64,000 bases of DNA from Agroathelia rolfsii (Eukaryota; Basidiomycota; Agaricomycetes; Amylocorticiales; Amylocorticiaceae): assembly GCA_018343915.1 (NCBI GenBank), contig JABRWF010000003.1:1736001-1800000 (forward strand). The letters are read 5' to 3'. Of the stretch, positions 33,018 to 45,316 are shown one piece after another. The notes below the pieces were generated by a model that saw nothing but the letters and a program-made list of their open reading frames with translations, had not been told where the DNA came from and made no database searches. The stretch's first letter is position 1; every line of letters starts with the position of its first letter. Made by a program: the position numbers and the translations under genes.

Positions 33018-35390
33018 TGTCTTTCTAATCCAATACAGCTTCTTTCAACCTTGCCATTGCCTAGACAATCAACTCAGCTAATCAGGTTGCCATTGTAGAA
33101 ACCCTTGATCAGCAGATCATTGAGGATTAAGAAATCAACCATCAGTAGCTTCTTGAACTCAACAGTAAGCATAGATAAGGAAATACTCTATTAGGAAACT
33201 AATATACCTTCCTGATCAGGCTACCCATTGCCCTCTAGCCCCTTTATAGGATCAGAAGACCTAGAGGAGGTCCCAAGCTTTGTAACCATAGGCAACTACA
33301 AGCAGACCAAGGAATAGGAGGAAGAAAACCTTGAAAAGATTAATGAGGAGATAACCCAGATTACCACTAACAAAGATTTCCAGTGGATTGATTATCAAGC
33401 ATTCACTAACAGTTTTAAAGATATAAGAAGGGAATCCCCCTCAACATATATTTCCATCCTAATAGATCTAGAGATCTAAAACAAGTGGAAGTGTATTGTC
33501 ATAGGACACTCATAACTCAACCAACATAACCCTAAGATGCCTAGCCTAGAAGGGCCAGAAGCAAATAGGGGGGAGGGGGTACAACTAATATCTTTAAGCT
33601 CCCCCAGCAGGGAGGTGCAACTTATGTTTAAAGACCTAGAGGCAAGGTCTCCCACTGTTTCATAGAGGCTTCCATGCAACATATAATCACTGGTATTCTT
33701 AAAGTCCTTTGCCAGGTAGGATATGCTGTCTTCAGCTTTGACATAATTCTTTATACTCCCTCATCCTAGGAGTCTATGTTCACACATTCTGGTGATATAT
33801 ACATAGCTTTACTCAGTTTTATACTCCCTTAGAGCATAGAGTCACAGCATATCCCCTTAACCTTGGGGTCCAGGTATAACAGTAAAGATGATAATGGGGG
33901 GGGGGTAAAACACACAAGAAAGAGAGTGGGGGAAGAAACTTCAGGTGTGAGTGAGAGTAACATAGAGGGCAAAAGGTGGTCAAGCTGGATTGCAAAGGTC
34001 TCAAGGGCAGGCCTCTATATACTGTTTATAAGTACTCTAAGAATAGTTCTTAACTCTACATCAAGAGAAATAGAAGCAAGGAAAGAAAAAGGATTAGAGG
34101 AGTTAGAACAGAAGTACAGTGTAGGAAGAAATCAAAGATGAAAGAAGCATCAAAGATGGGAGAAGCAAATCAATGATGTATATCAGAAGATTTAGAAGTA
34201 TACCCAAATGAAGTATAGTACCATATAAACAATGCAACAAGAAACCAAAAATAAAGAAATAAAGCCTATATACTCAAATCAAAAGATAAAAAATCAAGAA
34301 AAATAGTAGAACATAGAGAAAAATTAGGGGAGCAAAATAATCATGGGATCAACCCATGACATGTATAGACAGTATCAGGGACTACATCACAAGGGAAATC
34401 ACCAAGCAATAAGATGTCTAGTGCAAATACTTCAACATCCCATCCATAGCACCTTGTTGGACAATCAAGGATATTTTTGAGGAAGCCTCAAGATACAATC
34501 CAAGGGAGGAATACATCTATCTAGATCCTTTTACCCTTACTTCCTTAGATTTTGAATTATCCACACCATCATCCATTTCTGAAGAATCAGTAAGCAAACT
34601 AAAATTAATTTTAGAAGAGCTTATTGATATAGAAAATTATACATAGCTCTCCCCCATCTCTTTATCTTCATCTTCACTAGAGGAAGGAGAAATCATAAAT
34701 CCTAAGGACAAGTCAATTGAAGACATCCAGGTAAATCTAATTAAATTTATCAAATCCTCATTATTCATATCCTTATACCAGGAACTTAAACAGTTACCTG
34801 AGTTCAACATTGATAATACACAAACCTGGGGATCCAGTCAGTTAAATAAATCTCAAGAAGATATTAAAATTGACTCTAGACCTTACACACCTTAGTCAGT
34901 AGGCAATAAGGAGCTTAACAACTGGGCAAAAGAAGAAATCACTCCTAAGGCTACAGGGTCATTGTCATCCATATAAGTTGAATCAGATTCCCTTCTTTAG
35001 TTTGTACTCAAGATAGTAAATGTCCTTGAAGCAACAGTCAAATAGCAATCAGCTTAACTTACCTAGTATAAAAGCTTGCTAGAAGATCTTACTAAGGAAT
35101 TACAAGGACTCCTATACTCCCTAGGTTGGAACTAGGAGATCCAGAAAGGAATAGCTAAAAAGGTAGAAGAAGAGAGGAAGGAAATTTGTTATTTGATCAA
35201 TCACTAGGCAGGTAGACTCTTTGAAATTGACTACTACCAGAGGGATTTCAACAAGAAGTACACTGGTGAACTGAAAGAATTCAAGGATTGATTTAAGGCC
35301 TAGACTAGGAAAATCCTAGAAAACCAAACTAGAATGTCTCACAGAGGTGGTAGAAGGCTTATAAGTAATAGGTTCACCCCTTATTAGAAG
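33018..35390 (+). pseudogene. Copia-1b ORF1
   Basis: Starts after the acceptor TATCTAG with TGTCTTTC, as in Copia-1. Intron 33165-33219 is 55 nt, the same length as its Copia-1 counterpart. The GTAAGC donor near 34590 is also kept. The last Copia-1 intron is absent at 34977/34978. Many CAG or CAA codons have become TAG or TAA. LTR-D splits it at 33497-34361. Confidence 0.75.
33497..34361 (+). repeat. LTR-D solo LTR (divergent copy)
   Basis: 865 bp, TGTCATAGG...CCATGACA, duplication TGTAT (33492-33496, 34362-34366). Includes a poly-G run near 33896. Related to, but clearly diverged from, the copies at 41072 and 49184. Confidence 0.88.
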
Positions 35391-35577
35391 CTTTATACTC
35401 CTAGTACTACAAGTCCTATTAGTACTAGAAAAATCTTTATGCTTCAGCCTCTATCTTTTCTTTTATATTTTTGTTTTAAGCCTTGAATTTTTGTATAACC
35501 TTACATCTGCTCTTTCAAGTTTCTTTGTCTCAATTGCTTCACTTATTTTTGATTTCTGTACAACTATACTTTTATGA
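35348..35577 (+). pseudogene. Copia-1b membrane-protein-like frame
   Basis: Counterpart of 15094-15324. One CAA has become TAA near 35363 and a single base appears lost near 35400. Downstream, 58 codons align without gaps and preserve the hydrophobic pattern to the TGA at 35575. Confidence 0.55.
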
Positions 35578-35726
35578 AAGTAGCCAAGTCTTAGCTACTA
35601 CAAAAATCAAATATTGTATTTATGATCCTTTGATTTTCAATAAGTCTATCATAAGTTTACTAAGAATTTTTATACTCATTCTAAGAATCCTTCAGATATA
35701 TTATAAACTTAAGAACGGGCAAAATA

Positions 35727-37366
35727 TTGGTATTAGAGAAAACACAATATCACCACAGCTCTACAGGTGAAGAAACACCTCAGACTCAAACCCCATTTAA
35801 GTTTGAAGAAACCACTCCTCCTAAGAAATTAAGTAAAACATCACTTAAATACTTAGCAAAGAGGAATAGAAAGAAATCCCAAAGAAAAAGACATATCACC
35901 CTTAAATCTTGCTGGGAAACATACCATAAGGATTTCCCTATACTATCCAGCAACCTAGAGTTATACCTAGAAATAAAGAAATTCCTATTTGATAGTACCA
36001 AATATAATTGGGAAAAAGTCAGTTAGGATTTCCAGAACAAATTCTTCACTCTCTGTGTAGAAAGAATAATTTTTGAAAGAATATTCAGAAGATTTGACAA
36101 AGTTAAACCCTTCACATTTCTAGACAAAGAAGTAAGAGAAAACTCTCAAAACCATATAAAATATCTTATTAAAATCACTCCAACACCTCATGTCATAACT
36201 ATAGTTATACTATGCCATAGAAACTATAGCATTTATTCATGTTTAATAAGCATACATTCAGGTTTACCAAGTATACACCTATGATCTTTCAGCATATATT
36301 CAGAATAACCATGGAATTACTCAGGTATTTAATATTATTATTATCAAGCTACAAATCATGGTATAGAGGCTATGATACATAGCATCTCATAGTATATTAC
36401 TTATAAGTCATAGCATATTACAGCAAACCATAGTTTATTATTTGATCATAGCTTAGTTCTAAGTCCAAGGCTTAGAAGAAGGTATATCATTATTTCCGCT
36501 CCCTTTCACTGTCGCGCTGGTTGTGACATGTCACGCGTCACGTCACACAAAAGAGCGTAACTTTACATTTTCTATCTTCCAGGCACTATCACAGTTACAT
36601 AGGAACCACAACACATCATGATAATCACTGAAACAATCAAGGAGGATCCTAGGAGTTATATTGGAGTATTTAGTAAGGGTTAGAAGCCAGGAGAGTGTAA
36701 CAATCTAGAGAACAATAGTATATCATCATGTATTTAAACCTTTAAGGTCTAAGAGATATTCCCCATTTCACAGACCTCTTTCGTCAATTCTAGTATTATT
36801 GTCTCACTGTCTAAAGTCCCCCTCAAGTGTCTATCAGCTTTAAAGAATATTTCCTTGTCTCTATACTGCTCCTACAAGTCCAAGTCATAAGTTACAGTTA
36901 TTATAGTCACCCTAATCATAGTTCTGTTCTTATAAGTAACCTCAGGGTTAGAAACCCTAGAGGCGTTACTTCTGGCCCTGGATTAGGCCAAATTAATTAT
37001 TCTTTATATTTCATAGTATTTCACAGTATACATTATCATTGTATTTATAGCTAAAATCACAGTATTGCAGGATATTGCTTTAGGCCTGTAACACCTCATA
37101 ATTAGAGTATACCATACTTTATACCAGAGGAAATTAAAGATAAAGTTAGTCTTACAGATCTAGAGAGATTAGACAACATAATATATCTCTATAATTCAGA
37201 TCATTAGGATAGCATACATCCAGGCCTAAATCTTAAAGATTTTAAGGAATTCCTAGAGCAAAACCACCAGGAATATCTTACAAGTAACATAGATAAAGCT
37301 ATTGAAAACTATAGCATATATCTATACCCTATTAAAGATAACTTTATATCTTGGGAATTTATCTAA
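35727..37366 (+). pseudogene. Copia-1b ORF2, split by LTR-H
   Basis: 35727-36190 and 37099-37366 align with Copia-1 ORF2, again without an ATG. One TAG lies near 36026. The final TAA at 37364 is in frame with the gag-pol ATG at 37370. Confidence 0.8.
36191..37093 (-). repeat. LTR-H solo LTR
   Basis: 903 bp, TGTCATAAC...CCTGTAACA, duplication CCTCA (36186-36190, 37094-37098). The palindrome cluster is near 36522-36548. The short open frame inside is accidental. Confidence 0.92.
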
Positions 37367-38902
37367 AAAATGAGAGAACTCCTAATCAAAGATATACCAT
37401 CTGGATTCCCAGTCTTTAATGGATCAAATTGGGCAAAACTCTCAGTCAAATTCTATTTTCTAGCCAAGTCATTACACATATAGCCAATGTACTCTAAAGG
37501 TTTACCAAAAGATGATCCAATACTACTTGATAGACCCACCTTAGGCATTGCAGAAGTCTTACTATAAGAACTAGCTTCAGTAGCCAGTATATCTTGGGGA
37601 GAAGAAAAGAAAGTCATTCTTGCAAATACATAGAATCAAGCAGATAATTGTGCTAAAGGTTTACTTAGAGGATGTGTAAATGAAACTTGGGCAAACATTT
37701 TAATGACTGAAGAAACAGTATCTAAAACATGGAAAAAGATATTTGAAGCTGCTAAAGCTCAAAGACTAGCAGAAGGTCAAAGATACCATACTGAATTCTA
37801 CTCATATAGAATTAGAATGGAAAAATCAATAACTATACAAATTTCTAAAATACAAGAGATCTAAACCAGAGCAAATGCCATAGGATTATCAATTGGTGAA
37901 AAAGATTTCATATCTTATATTGGAGAGTGTCACAGGTCTATAAACTATGACTATGAATACTTATGAATATTTATAAGGGATTACTGTGGAAAAGACTATT
38001 AAGAATACTTAAGCAGTAAACAGTAGGTTATAAAGCCTAATCCAAGGCTAGAAGTGACGCTCCTAGGATTTCCAACCCTAAGGTTAACTATAAGAGAGTG
38101 TACTATGACTTTGACAACTATAATAACTATGACTATGACTTGGGGCAATAGGAGCAGCACAATAGGGGCTTAAAGGCATAAAGAGTACCTAGGGCAATAA
38201 AGAATAATGATAGTATTGACAAAAGAGATCTGTGAGATAGGGAACATCTCTTAGACCTTAGTAACTTAAATACATAATTGTATACTATTGTTCTCCTACT
38301 TTGGTACACTTTTCTAGTTACTAATCCTTAATAAATGATCTAATATCATTCCTAGGTTCTTCTTTGATTGTTTCAATAATTATCATGATGTATTGTAGTT
38401 CCTGTATAACTGTGATAGTGCCTGAAGATGGGGAATGCAAAGTTATGCTCTTTTGTATGATGTGACACATAACATGTCACAACCAGTGTAACAGTGAAAG
38501 GGAGCGGAAATAATAATATACCTGTTTCTAAGCCTTGGGCTTAGAATTGAGCTTTGACCAAATGATAAACTATGGTTTACTGTGATATACTATGACTTTA
38601 GATAATATACTATTAAGGCTCATACTCTTAACTACCTCAACAATAGAAGTATCCATACCTACTTCACCACAAAGTGCATACTATACCGCTAATGAGTTTC
38701 CTGGCATACTCTGAGTCTACAAGACTTTCCGCTAGGCCACCGTTTACTAATAACATACTCTACTTTGCTTAGTAATAGTATTTAATACTAGACTTCTAAG
38801 ACGCTTAGAGGTTTATTCTTAAAGGGGTACTGCCCTTAAGTCATACTTATGCCCTTACTTTATTAGGGACTTAATAAGAGGGAGAGAGGTGTAGGAGGTA
38901 GG

Positions 38903-39793
38903 TATTGAACTATAGTAGTTCTTGGGTTGTATAGTATGGCTATATGCTAGCTCACAAGTTACCTGTTATAAAGCAAACACTTACTTGTAGGAAAAGTACA
39001 GGTTTGTGGTTAGTTCCTAGAATTAGGCAAGGTTTCCTAGGATGGGAAGCAATTAGTAACTATGCTATACTGAAGATAAGATTGTAGTTGGTGTCCCTTT
39101 GAGACTACCTACTTGTTTTCCCTTGAGAAAGACTTGTTTTCTTATCTTGTAGACTTGGTAAGTCTGGGGTGAAGTTAGTACCCTAGGAGCTAGTCTTGTA
39201 GACTATTTAACTCACTATTTTCGAGTGAAATAACTTATATTTTACAGCTGATTTTGCTGGGGTTTATATACTACAAAATATTCTAATTTCTGAAGGATTT
39301 GTAAGCAATGTATTTGCTTAAGTAATCTGCTTGGTAAGCAAAGAGTATATAGTTTATACTGACAAATCCGCTCTGTAAGCTAAGTATAGTATTTGTAAGC
39401 AAATTGAATATTTGAATGAATAGAAAAGTGATATTAGTAATATATCTCAAATATTACTAATGTCTTTAAAGGTGATTACTAATTTATTTGTGTGATTTGT
39501 AAGCTGATTTATAATCACAATTGTGTATTAGTAAGTAAAGTGAATTGTTTGAACAAAAGATATTTTAAAATGAATATTTAAATGATTTTAAGAAATGAAT
39601 ATTGAAATATGAATATATTTCAGAAATATTCAGAATAAAGTGAATGTACAAATTGCTTTATATCTCCACAACTAATAGTTGTAAATTCTTGAAATAAATA
39701 ACAGTAATAGATGAGATATAAACTGATTTATTGAAGTGTTCATTGGAATATTTAGAAAGATTTAATGTATTGAAATATGCATATCTTTCAACA
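38903..39793 (-). repeat. Copia-1b-type solo LTR
   Basis: 891 bp, reversed, TATTGAAC...TTTCAACA, duplication GTAGG (38898-38902, 39794-39798). Confidence 0.92.
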
Positions 39794-39857
39794 GTAGGGA
39801 TATATGAGTAGGATACAGGAGTATTGTACTTTGTCCTTATACAACCTAGGGGCTGAC

Positions 39858-40760
39858 TATCACAGGCCTAAAGTAATATCCTGCAATACTGTGATTTTAG
39901 CTATAAATACAATGATAATATCTACTGTAAAATACTATGAAATATAAAGAATAATTAATTTAGCCTAATCCAGGGCCAGAAGTAACGCCTCTAGGGTTTC
40001 TAACCCTGAGGTTACTTATAAGAATAGAACTATAATTAGAGTGACTATAATAACTGTGACTTATGACTTGGACTTGTAGGAGCAGTATAGAGACAAGGAA
40101 ATATTCTTTAAAGCTGATAGACACTTGAGGGGGACTTTAGACAGTGAGACAATAATACTAGAATTGACAAAAGAAGTCTGTGAAATGGGGAACATCTCTT
40201 AGACCTTAAAGGTTTAAATACATGATGATATACTATTGTTCTCTAGATTGCTATGCTCTTCTAGCTTCTAACCCTTACTAAATACTCTAATATAACTCCT
40301 AGGATCCTCCTTGATTGTTTCAGTGATTATCATGATGTGTTGTGGTTCCTATGTAACTGTGATAGTGCCTGGAAGATAGAAAATGTAAAGTTACGCTCTT
40401 TTGTGTGACGTGACGCGTGACATATCACAACCAATGCGACAGTGAAAGAGAGTGGAAACAATGATATACCTTCTTCTAAGCCTTGGACTTAGAACTAAGC
40501 TATGATCAAATAATAGACTATGGTTTGCTATAATATACTATAACTTATAAGTAATATACTGTGAGATACTATGTATCATAGCCTCTATACTATGATTTGT
40601 AGCTTGATAATAATAATATTAAATACCTGAGTAATTCCATGGTTATTCTAAATATATGCTGAAAGATCATAGGTGTATACTTGGTAAACCTGAATGTATG
40701 CTTATTAAACATGAATAAATGCTATAGTTTCTATGGCATAGTATAACTATGGTTGTGACA
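39858..40760 (+). repeat. LTR-H solo LTR
   Basis: 903 bp, TATCACAGG...GTTGTGACA, duplication CTGAC (39853-39857, 40761-40765). The palindrome cluster is near 40405-40430. Confidence 0.93.
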
Positions 40761-41071
40761 CTGACCAAGCATACTAGGAGGGCTAGAGTGGGTATGTGGA
40801 CTAGGACAATAAGCCTGAAGGCAAATTTTATTAGTAAGCTATTGGGGTACATATGCTTCTACTCACCTAAAGGCAAAAGGTCAAAGCTAAGGCCTTTAGG
40901 GAGTGTTACAAGGTCCTTATATACTAGAGCAAGGGCTGTGCAATGGTTTGTGTGCAGCCTCCAAAAATAACAAGGAATGGTTAAAGATAGCACAAATAGA
41001 TGACTGAGCATGATAGTATGACTATTGTATCATACTAACTGATCTAAGTCTAATAATGGAATGGTCTAGAC

Positions 41072-42018
41072 TATTATGAGATGGCAGACATACTATTGTA
41101 GGATGGCTGACATATTTTCTATGTAAACAGATATATTTCTATGGGTTGGCAGTATGCCTTTAATTTTTCCTTATTTTTCCCTATTTTTCTTATGTTTTTA
41201 TCTTTTGATTTAAGTATACAGGATATACTTCTTTATTTTCTAGTTTCTTGTTGTATTGTTTACATGGTACTATGTTACATTTAGATATGATTCTAGATCT
41301 TTTGATGTACATCATTGATTTCCTTCTTTAATCATTGATGCTTCTTTCATCTTTGATCTTTTCTCATACTATACTTCTGTTCTAACTCTATTGATCCTTT
41401 TCCTTTCCTTTCTTCTATTTCCCTTGATGTGGAGTTAAGGACTATTCTTAGAATACTTGTAACTAGTATATAAAGGCCTGCCCTTAGGGCCTTTACAATC
41501 CAGCTTGACCACTTTGTCTTTGTCTTTGTCTTTGTCTTTGTCTTTGTCTCTGCCCTTATTACTTGTCTGCCTTAGTGCTTTGCTCTGTACTTAGTACTCT
41601 GTCTTAGTCTCTTTGGGCTTCTTCTCTTGTAGCTACCTATATGAGCTTGTAAGAGGAGTGTGCTAGTCAGCAACCTATATAAGCTGTGCTATGCCTTGTC
41701 CCTTAGAGATGCTCACTCACACTTATCCCCACTCTCTCTTTTGTGTGTTTTATCACTCTTCCCACTATTATAATACACCTGGACCCCAAGGTTAAAGGGA
41801 TATAAACAAGTCCCATCTAGTTAAGGGACTATAAAGATGCTAGATTGTTAAGTGTTGCTTGGGAAAGTGACCATACTTGTGGGAGACCTTGCATTCAGGT
41901 CTTAAAACATAGATAGCACCTCCTAGTTAGGGGAGGATAAAGATATTAGTATGGTTCCTTTGCCAGCCTTCCAGGCTAGTCTGGTTAGGTTTGGCTAAGT
42001 TATGAGGATTTCATGACA
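41072..42018 (-). repeat. LTR-D solo LTR
   Basis: 947 bp, TATTATGAG...CATGACA, duplication TAGAC (41067-41071, 42019-42023). Contains six tandem CTTTGT hexamers at 41512-41547; the copy at 49184 has about two. Confidence 0.9.
41512..41547 (+). repeat. CTTTGT hexamer microsatellite (6 units)
   Basis: Six perfect tandem copies inside LTR-D, expanded relative to the D copy at 49184. Confidence 0.9.
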
Positions 42019-43722
42019 TAGACTCTGCTTACTAACTAATGGAAACTGGTACAAGGGTATCATGATGGCCAGTCATGCAATCTAGTATTATGTGACCAAT
42101 TGTTCTTCAGAAATGTTCATAACAATAAATAAAGTGTAACAAATCAAGGAAAAATCATAAAAATACAAGAAAAATATGAAAATGTAGAGAAAAATCAGGA
42201 GAGTCTAGGTGTACCTATGATATATACTGTGGATATATTATGTATAATAGCCTCTACAGCATGATTTGTAGCTTGATAATAATAATAATAAATACTTGAG
42301 TAATTTCATGGTTATCTTGAGTGTATGCTGAATAAACCTGGGTATATGCTTGGTAAACCTGAATATATACTTGGTAGACATGATTAAATGCTATAGTGTC
42401 TATGGCATGGTATAACTATGGTTGTGACAGAGAGATTCTACCAAACATATATAGAATGATCTGGGAAAGCATTCTCAGAGTAGTAGGAGGATATGAAAAA
42501 GCTACAATTAACTTAGTCCATAGAGAACTCTAACAAGAACAAACTATAAGGGAATCTCTTTATATAGAAAAAACTTATAGTCAATCCCACATGTCTAAAG
42601 GCCAGCAAAAATTTAAAAGAAAATTCAAAGGTCAAGGTAAAACCCACAATCAGCAACAGCAAAGTAATAAAAACTATTGCAAAAAGTGTGGAAAATATGT
42701 CAAATATACTGAAGCTGAACATATGGATAATTGGAAACCTCTAAATTATCCTAATAAAGGAAAGAAACCTCAAAAGAGAAAATCCAAAATAAACCAATCA
42801 AGTAATGGTTATCAAGAGGATGACTTTTCAGACTTAGACATTACTGAATCCTAGTCTATGTCTCAATCTAAGAAAGTTTAAGAGGATGGATTCCATTGTC
42901 TTGTTGATTCTGGAACTAGTTACTACTCAACCTTTGATATCAAAGATTTCTTTTTGTATAAAATTTTCCTAGAAAATAAAATCAAATACACAATAATATC
43001 TGATGGTACTAAACTCCCAATTAAAGGAATAGGTATAGTCAAGATCAAACATATTGATTCCAGTGGAAAGATACATGTTCTAGATATCTCAAATGTGAGA
43101 TATATTCTAGATACTAAAGAAAGATTACTTTCACCTCAACAAATATCCCAAAAAACAAATGGATATTGGGTAATCAGACAATCTGGAAAGATCATGGAAT
43201 TAATCATCAATAAGAAAAAGATGCTAAGTGTATATATCAATCAAAATAACAATTTTGAGCTTAGAGAAAAAATTACTCAAAGCAAATATGCCATGTCTCT
43301 ACTCACTAAAGATAAAATGCCATATGATCTAATACACCAAAGATTTGCTCATACAAATAGAGATGCAATTTTGCATATACCATTAAGTACAATAGATGGA
43401 CTAAGTGATATTAGAGCTACTACTGAAGAAACTTGTGAAGGATGTGCAAAAGCAAAGTCAATTAGAGTATCTCACCCTCCATCTCTAGAGCATGCAATAT
43501 ATCCAAATGATATAGTTCACTCAGATGTTTACACATTACCAATAAATGCTATAAAAAGTAATATCAAATATGCTGTAGTCTTCCTAGATAATGCTACTTT
43601 ATATTATACAATGCATTTCTTATCATCAAAAGACCAAGTCTTTGAAGCATTTAAGAAATATATAAACTAGTCAGAAAGACAATCTGAAAGAAAGCTACAT
43701 ACATTCAGATCTGATAGAGGAG

Positions 43723-44337
43723 TGTTACAAATTGCTCATTATATTATAAATTTATTGAGAATTTCTTATTATTTTTCTAATTTTTCTTTGATTTTTCTCT
43801 ATTTTTTGGTATATAATATATATATTATATAAGCAGATATTACATAAGCACTTTGATAACTAAGCAAAGTCATGTGATCAGTCATCATGTAACTGGCCAT
43901 TATGTGACTACTAGTTATATGACTTATTATATAACAAAGTCTAGACCATGGATCTAGATTACAATACCATCATAGACTCACTATAGTATAATATTGCATC
44001 ATACTTAGTACCTCTATGCATAAACCATGTACTAGTGCACAGACCAGGTAGAAATAGTATATAACCCTGTAGTGCCTCTACCTAAAGACCCTAGATTTGT
44101 TCTCTTTGTCTTTAGGTAAGTATAATAGTACTTTGTATTAAATAGTAGACTAACATAATGTAACTTTGTCTTTAGAGTCCCTTCACTCTAGGCTTATAGA
44201 GCCTGTCCTGGTCCCTCTCTCTCTCTCTCTCCTCCACCAAATCCTCTTAGCTCAGTGCTAGGGGGTTGTAGGCATGCTTAGTACTGCTTATATAAGAGAC
44301 AAGCTTAGTACAAGTCTCCGTATGCATGTATAAGATA
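43723..44337 (+). repeat. Gypsy-A#3 5' LTR, first ~615 bp
   Basis: TGTTACAAATTG..., breaking off at an inverted LTR. It carries a short extra segment (TAGGCTTATAGAGCC, near 44190) shared with the LTR at 54429. Confidence 0.85.
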
Positions 44338-45293
44338 TATTAAGAGCACACCTGCCTCTTGCCACCAAAACTCAACCAGTGCCTATATAAACCTCTCTAA
44401 GGTGCGAGGTAGCCTGTAATGGCTGTTTTACAACTTCCAAGGCCTGGGATGTGCAGGTGTACATACCTTGTGCCCTGTCTTAACTATCACTTACTTTAGA
44501 GTATTCTAGTCACCAAGCTTTACTCCAAGTTCACTGAACTTTCAAGCTAGGTCTACTGTCACAACACCAAAGATCTTGTATGTGCTAATAGGGGTGTAGG
44601 GTATCTTAACTACAACAAGCTTAGAGCAAAGTCTTTGCTTGCTTAGGTACACTAAGCACTATGTAGGTTGTATTGTTGCAGATATAAATAGTCACCACAA
44701 GGGCTAGACCTATCTTATACATACACACAGGAGTAGCACAAAGCAAACTCCTACTATAAGCAGCACTGAGCATACTTATAACCTCTCAGCACAAAGCAAA
44801 GAGGATTTTTAGGGGGAGAGGGAAAAGAGGAGATAGGGACTCTAAAGACAAAGTTTATGATATTAGCTACTTATCAGATACAAAGCACTACTATACTTAC
44901 CTAAAGATGAAGAAAACAAATCTAGAGTCTTCAGGTAGAGGCACTATAGGGTTATATACTATTTCTACCTGGTCTATGCACTGGTACATGGTCTGTGCAC
45001 AGAGGTGCTAAGTATGATGTGATATTGCACTATAGTGAGTCTATAATAGTGTTATATTCTAGACCTATACTCTAGACCTGCTTAGATAACAAGTTACATA
45101 ACTAGTGGTCATATGATAGCCAGTCTCATGATGACTGATCACATGACTTTGCTTAGTTATCAAAGTACTTATGTAATGTCTGCTTATGTAATATACATAT
45201 TATATACCAAAAAATCGAGAAAAATCAGGAAAAATTCGGAAAAATAATGAGAAATTCTAAATAAATTTATAGTACATAGATTAACTCGTAACA
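44338..45293 (-). repeat. Gypsy-A LTR, inverted
   Basis: 956 bp, TATTAAGAGC...CTCGTAACA. The left flank is LTR and the right flank is gag, and no matching duplication exists, so a deletion or ectopic recombination removed the sequence between. Confidence 0.88.
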
Positions 45294-45316
45294 CTTAGGA
45301 AAAAGTACCTAAAGAG

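Larger units (their letters stand above)
38611..42222 (-). repeat. Gypsy-B-family solo LTR with three insertions
   Basis: Pieces 38611-38902, 39799-39857, 40766-41071 and 42024-42222 sum to exactly 856 bp, the Gypsy-B LTR length. Duplication TATAC (38606-38610, 42223-42227). Confidence 0.93.
37928..42429 (+). repeat. LTR-H, split by a Gypsy-B-family LTR nest
   Basis: 37928-38610 and 42228-42429 join to 885 bp. Perfect duplication GAGAG (37923-37927, 42430-42434). The reading frame of Copia-1b gag is restored when it is removed. Confidence 0.92.
32123..43722 (+). mobile_element. Copia-1b, decayed relative of Copia-1
   Basis: Has a 5' LTR, the same primer site, ORF1, the membrane frame, ORF2 and gag-pol in the Copia-1 order. 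It lacks everything after the integrase catalytic core, where Gypsy-A#3 begins. Insertions at 33497-34361, 36191-37093 and 37928-42429 break it. Stops are mostly C to T or G to A changes. Its value is as an independent copy that tests which Copia-1 features are conserved. Confidence 0.9.
37370..43722 (+). pseudogene. Copia-1b gag-pol, split and 3'-truncated
   Basis: 37370-37927 is gag, interrupted by the LTR-H nest. 42435-43722 continues with the zinc motif region (CKKCGKYVKYTEAEH, first His changed to Tyr), protease DSGTS near 42907, the integrase HHCC box and the first two catalytic Asp regions. It ends at the second (SDRG) where Gypsy-A#3 starts. RT and RNase H are missing. Confidence 0.88.

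Noticed and set aside
33497..34361. DNA transposon or MITE
   Set aside because: Ends are TG...CA with only dinucleotide symmetry and a 5-bp duplication, as for LTR integrase products; no long terminal inverted repeats.
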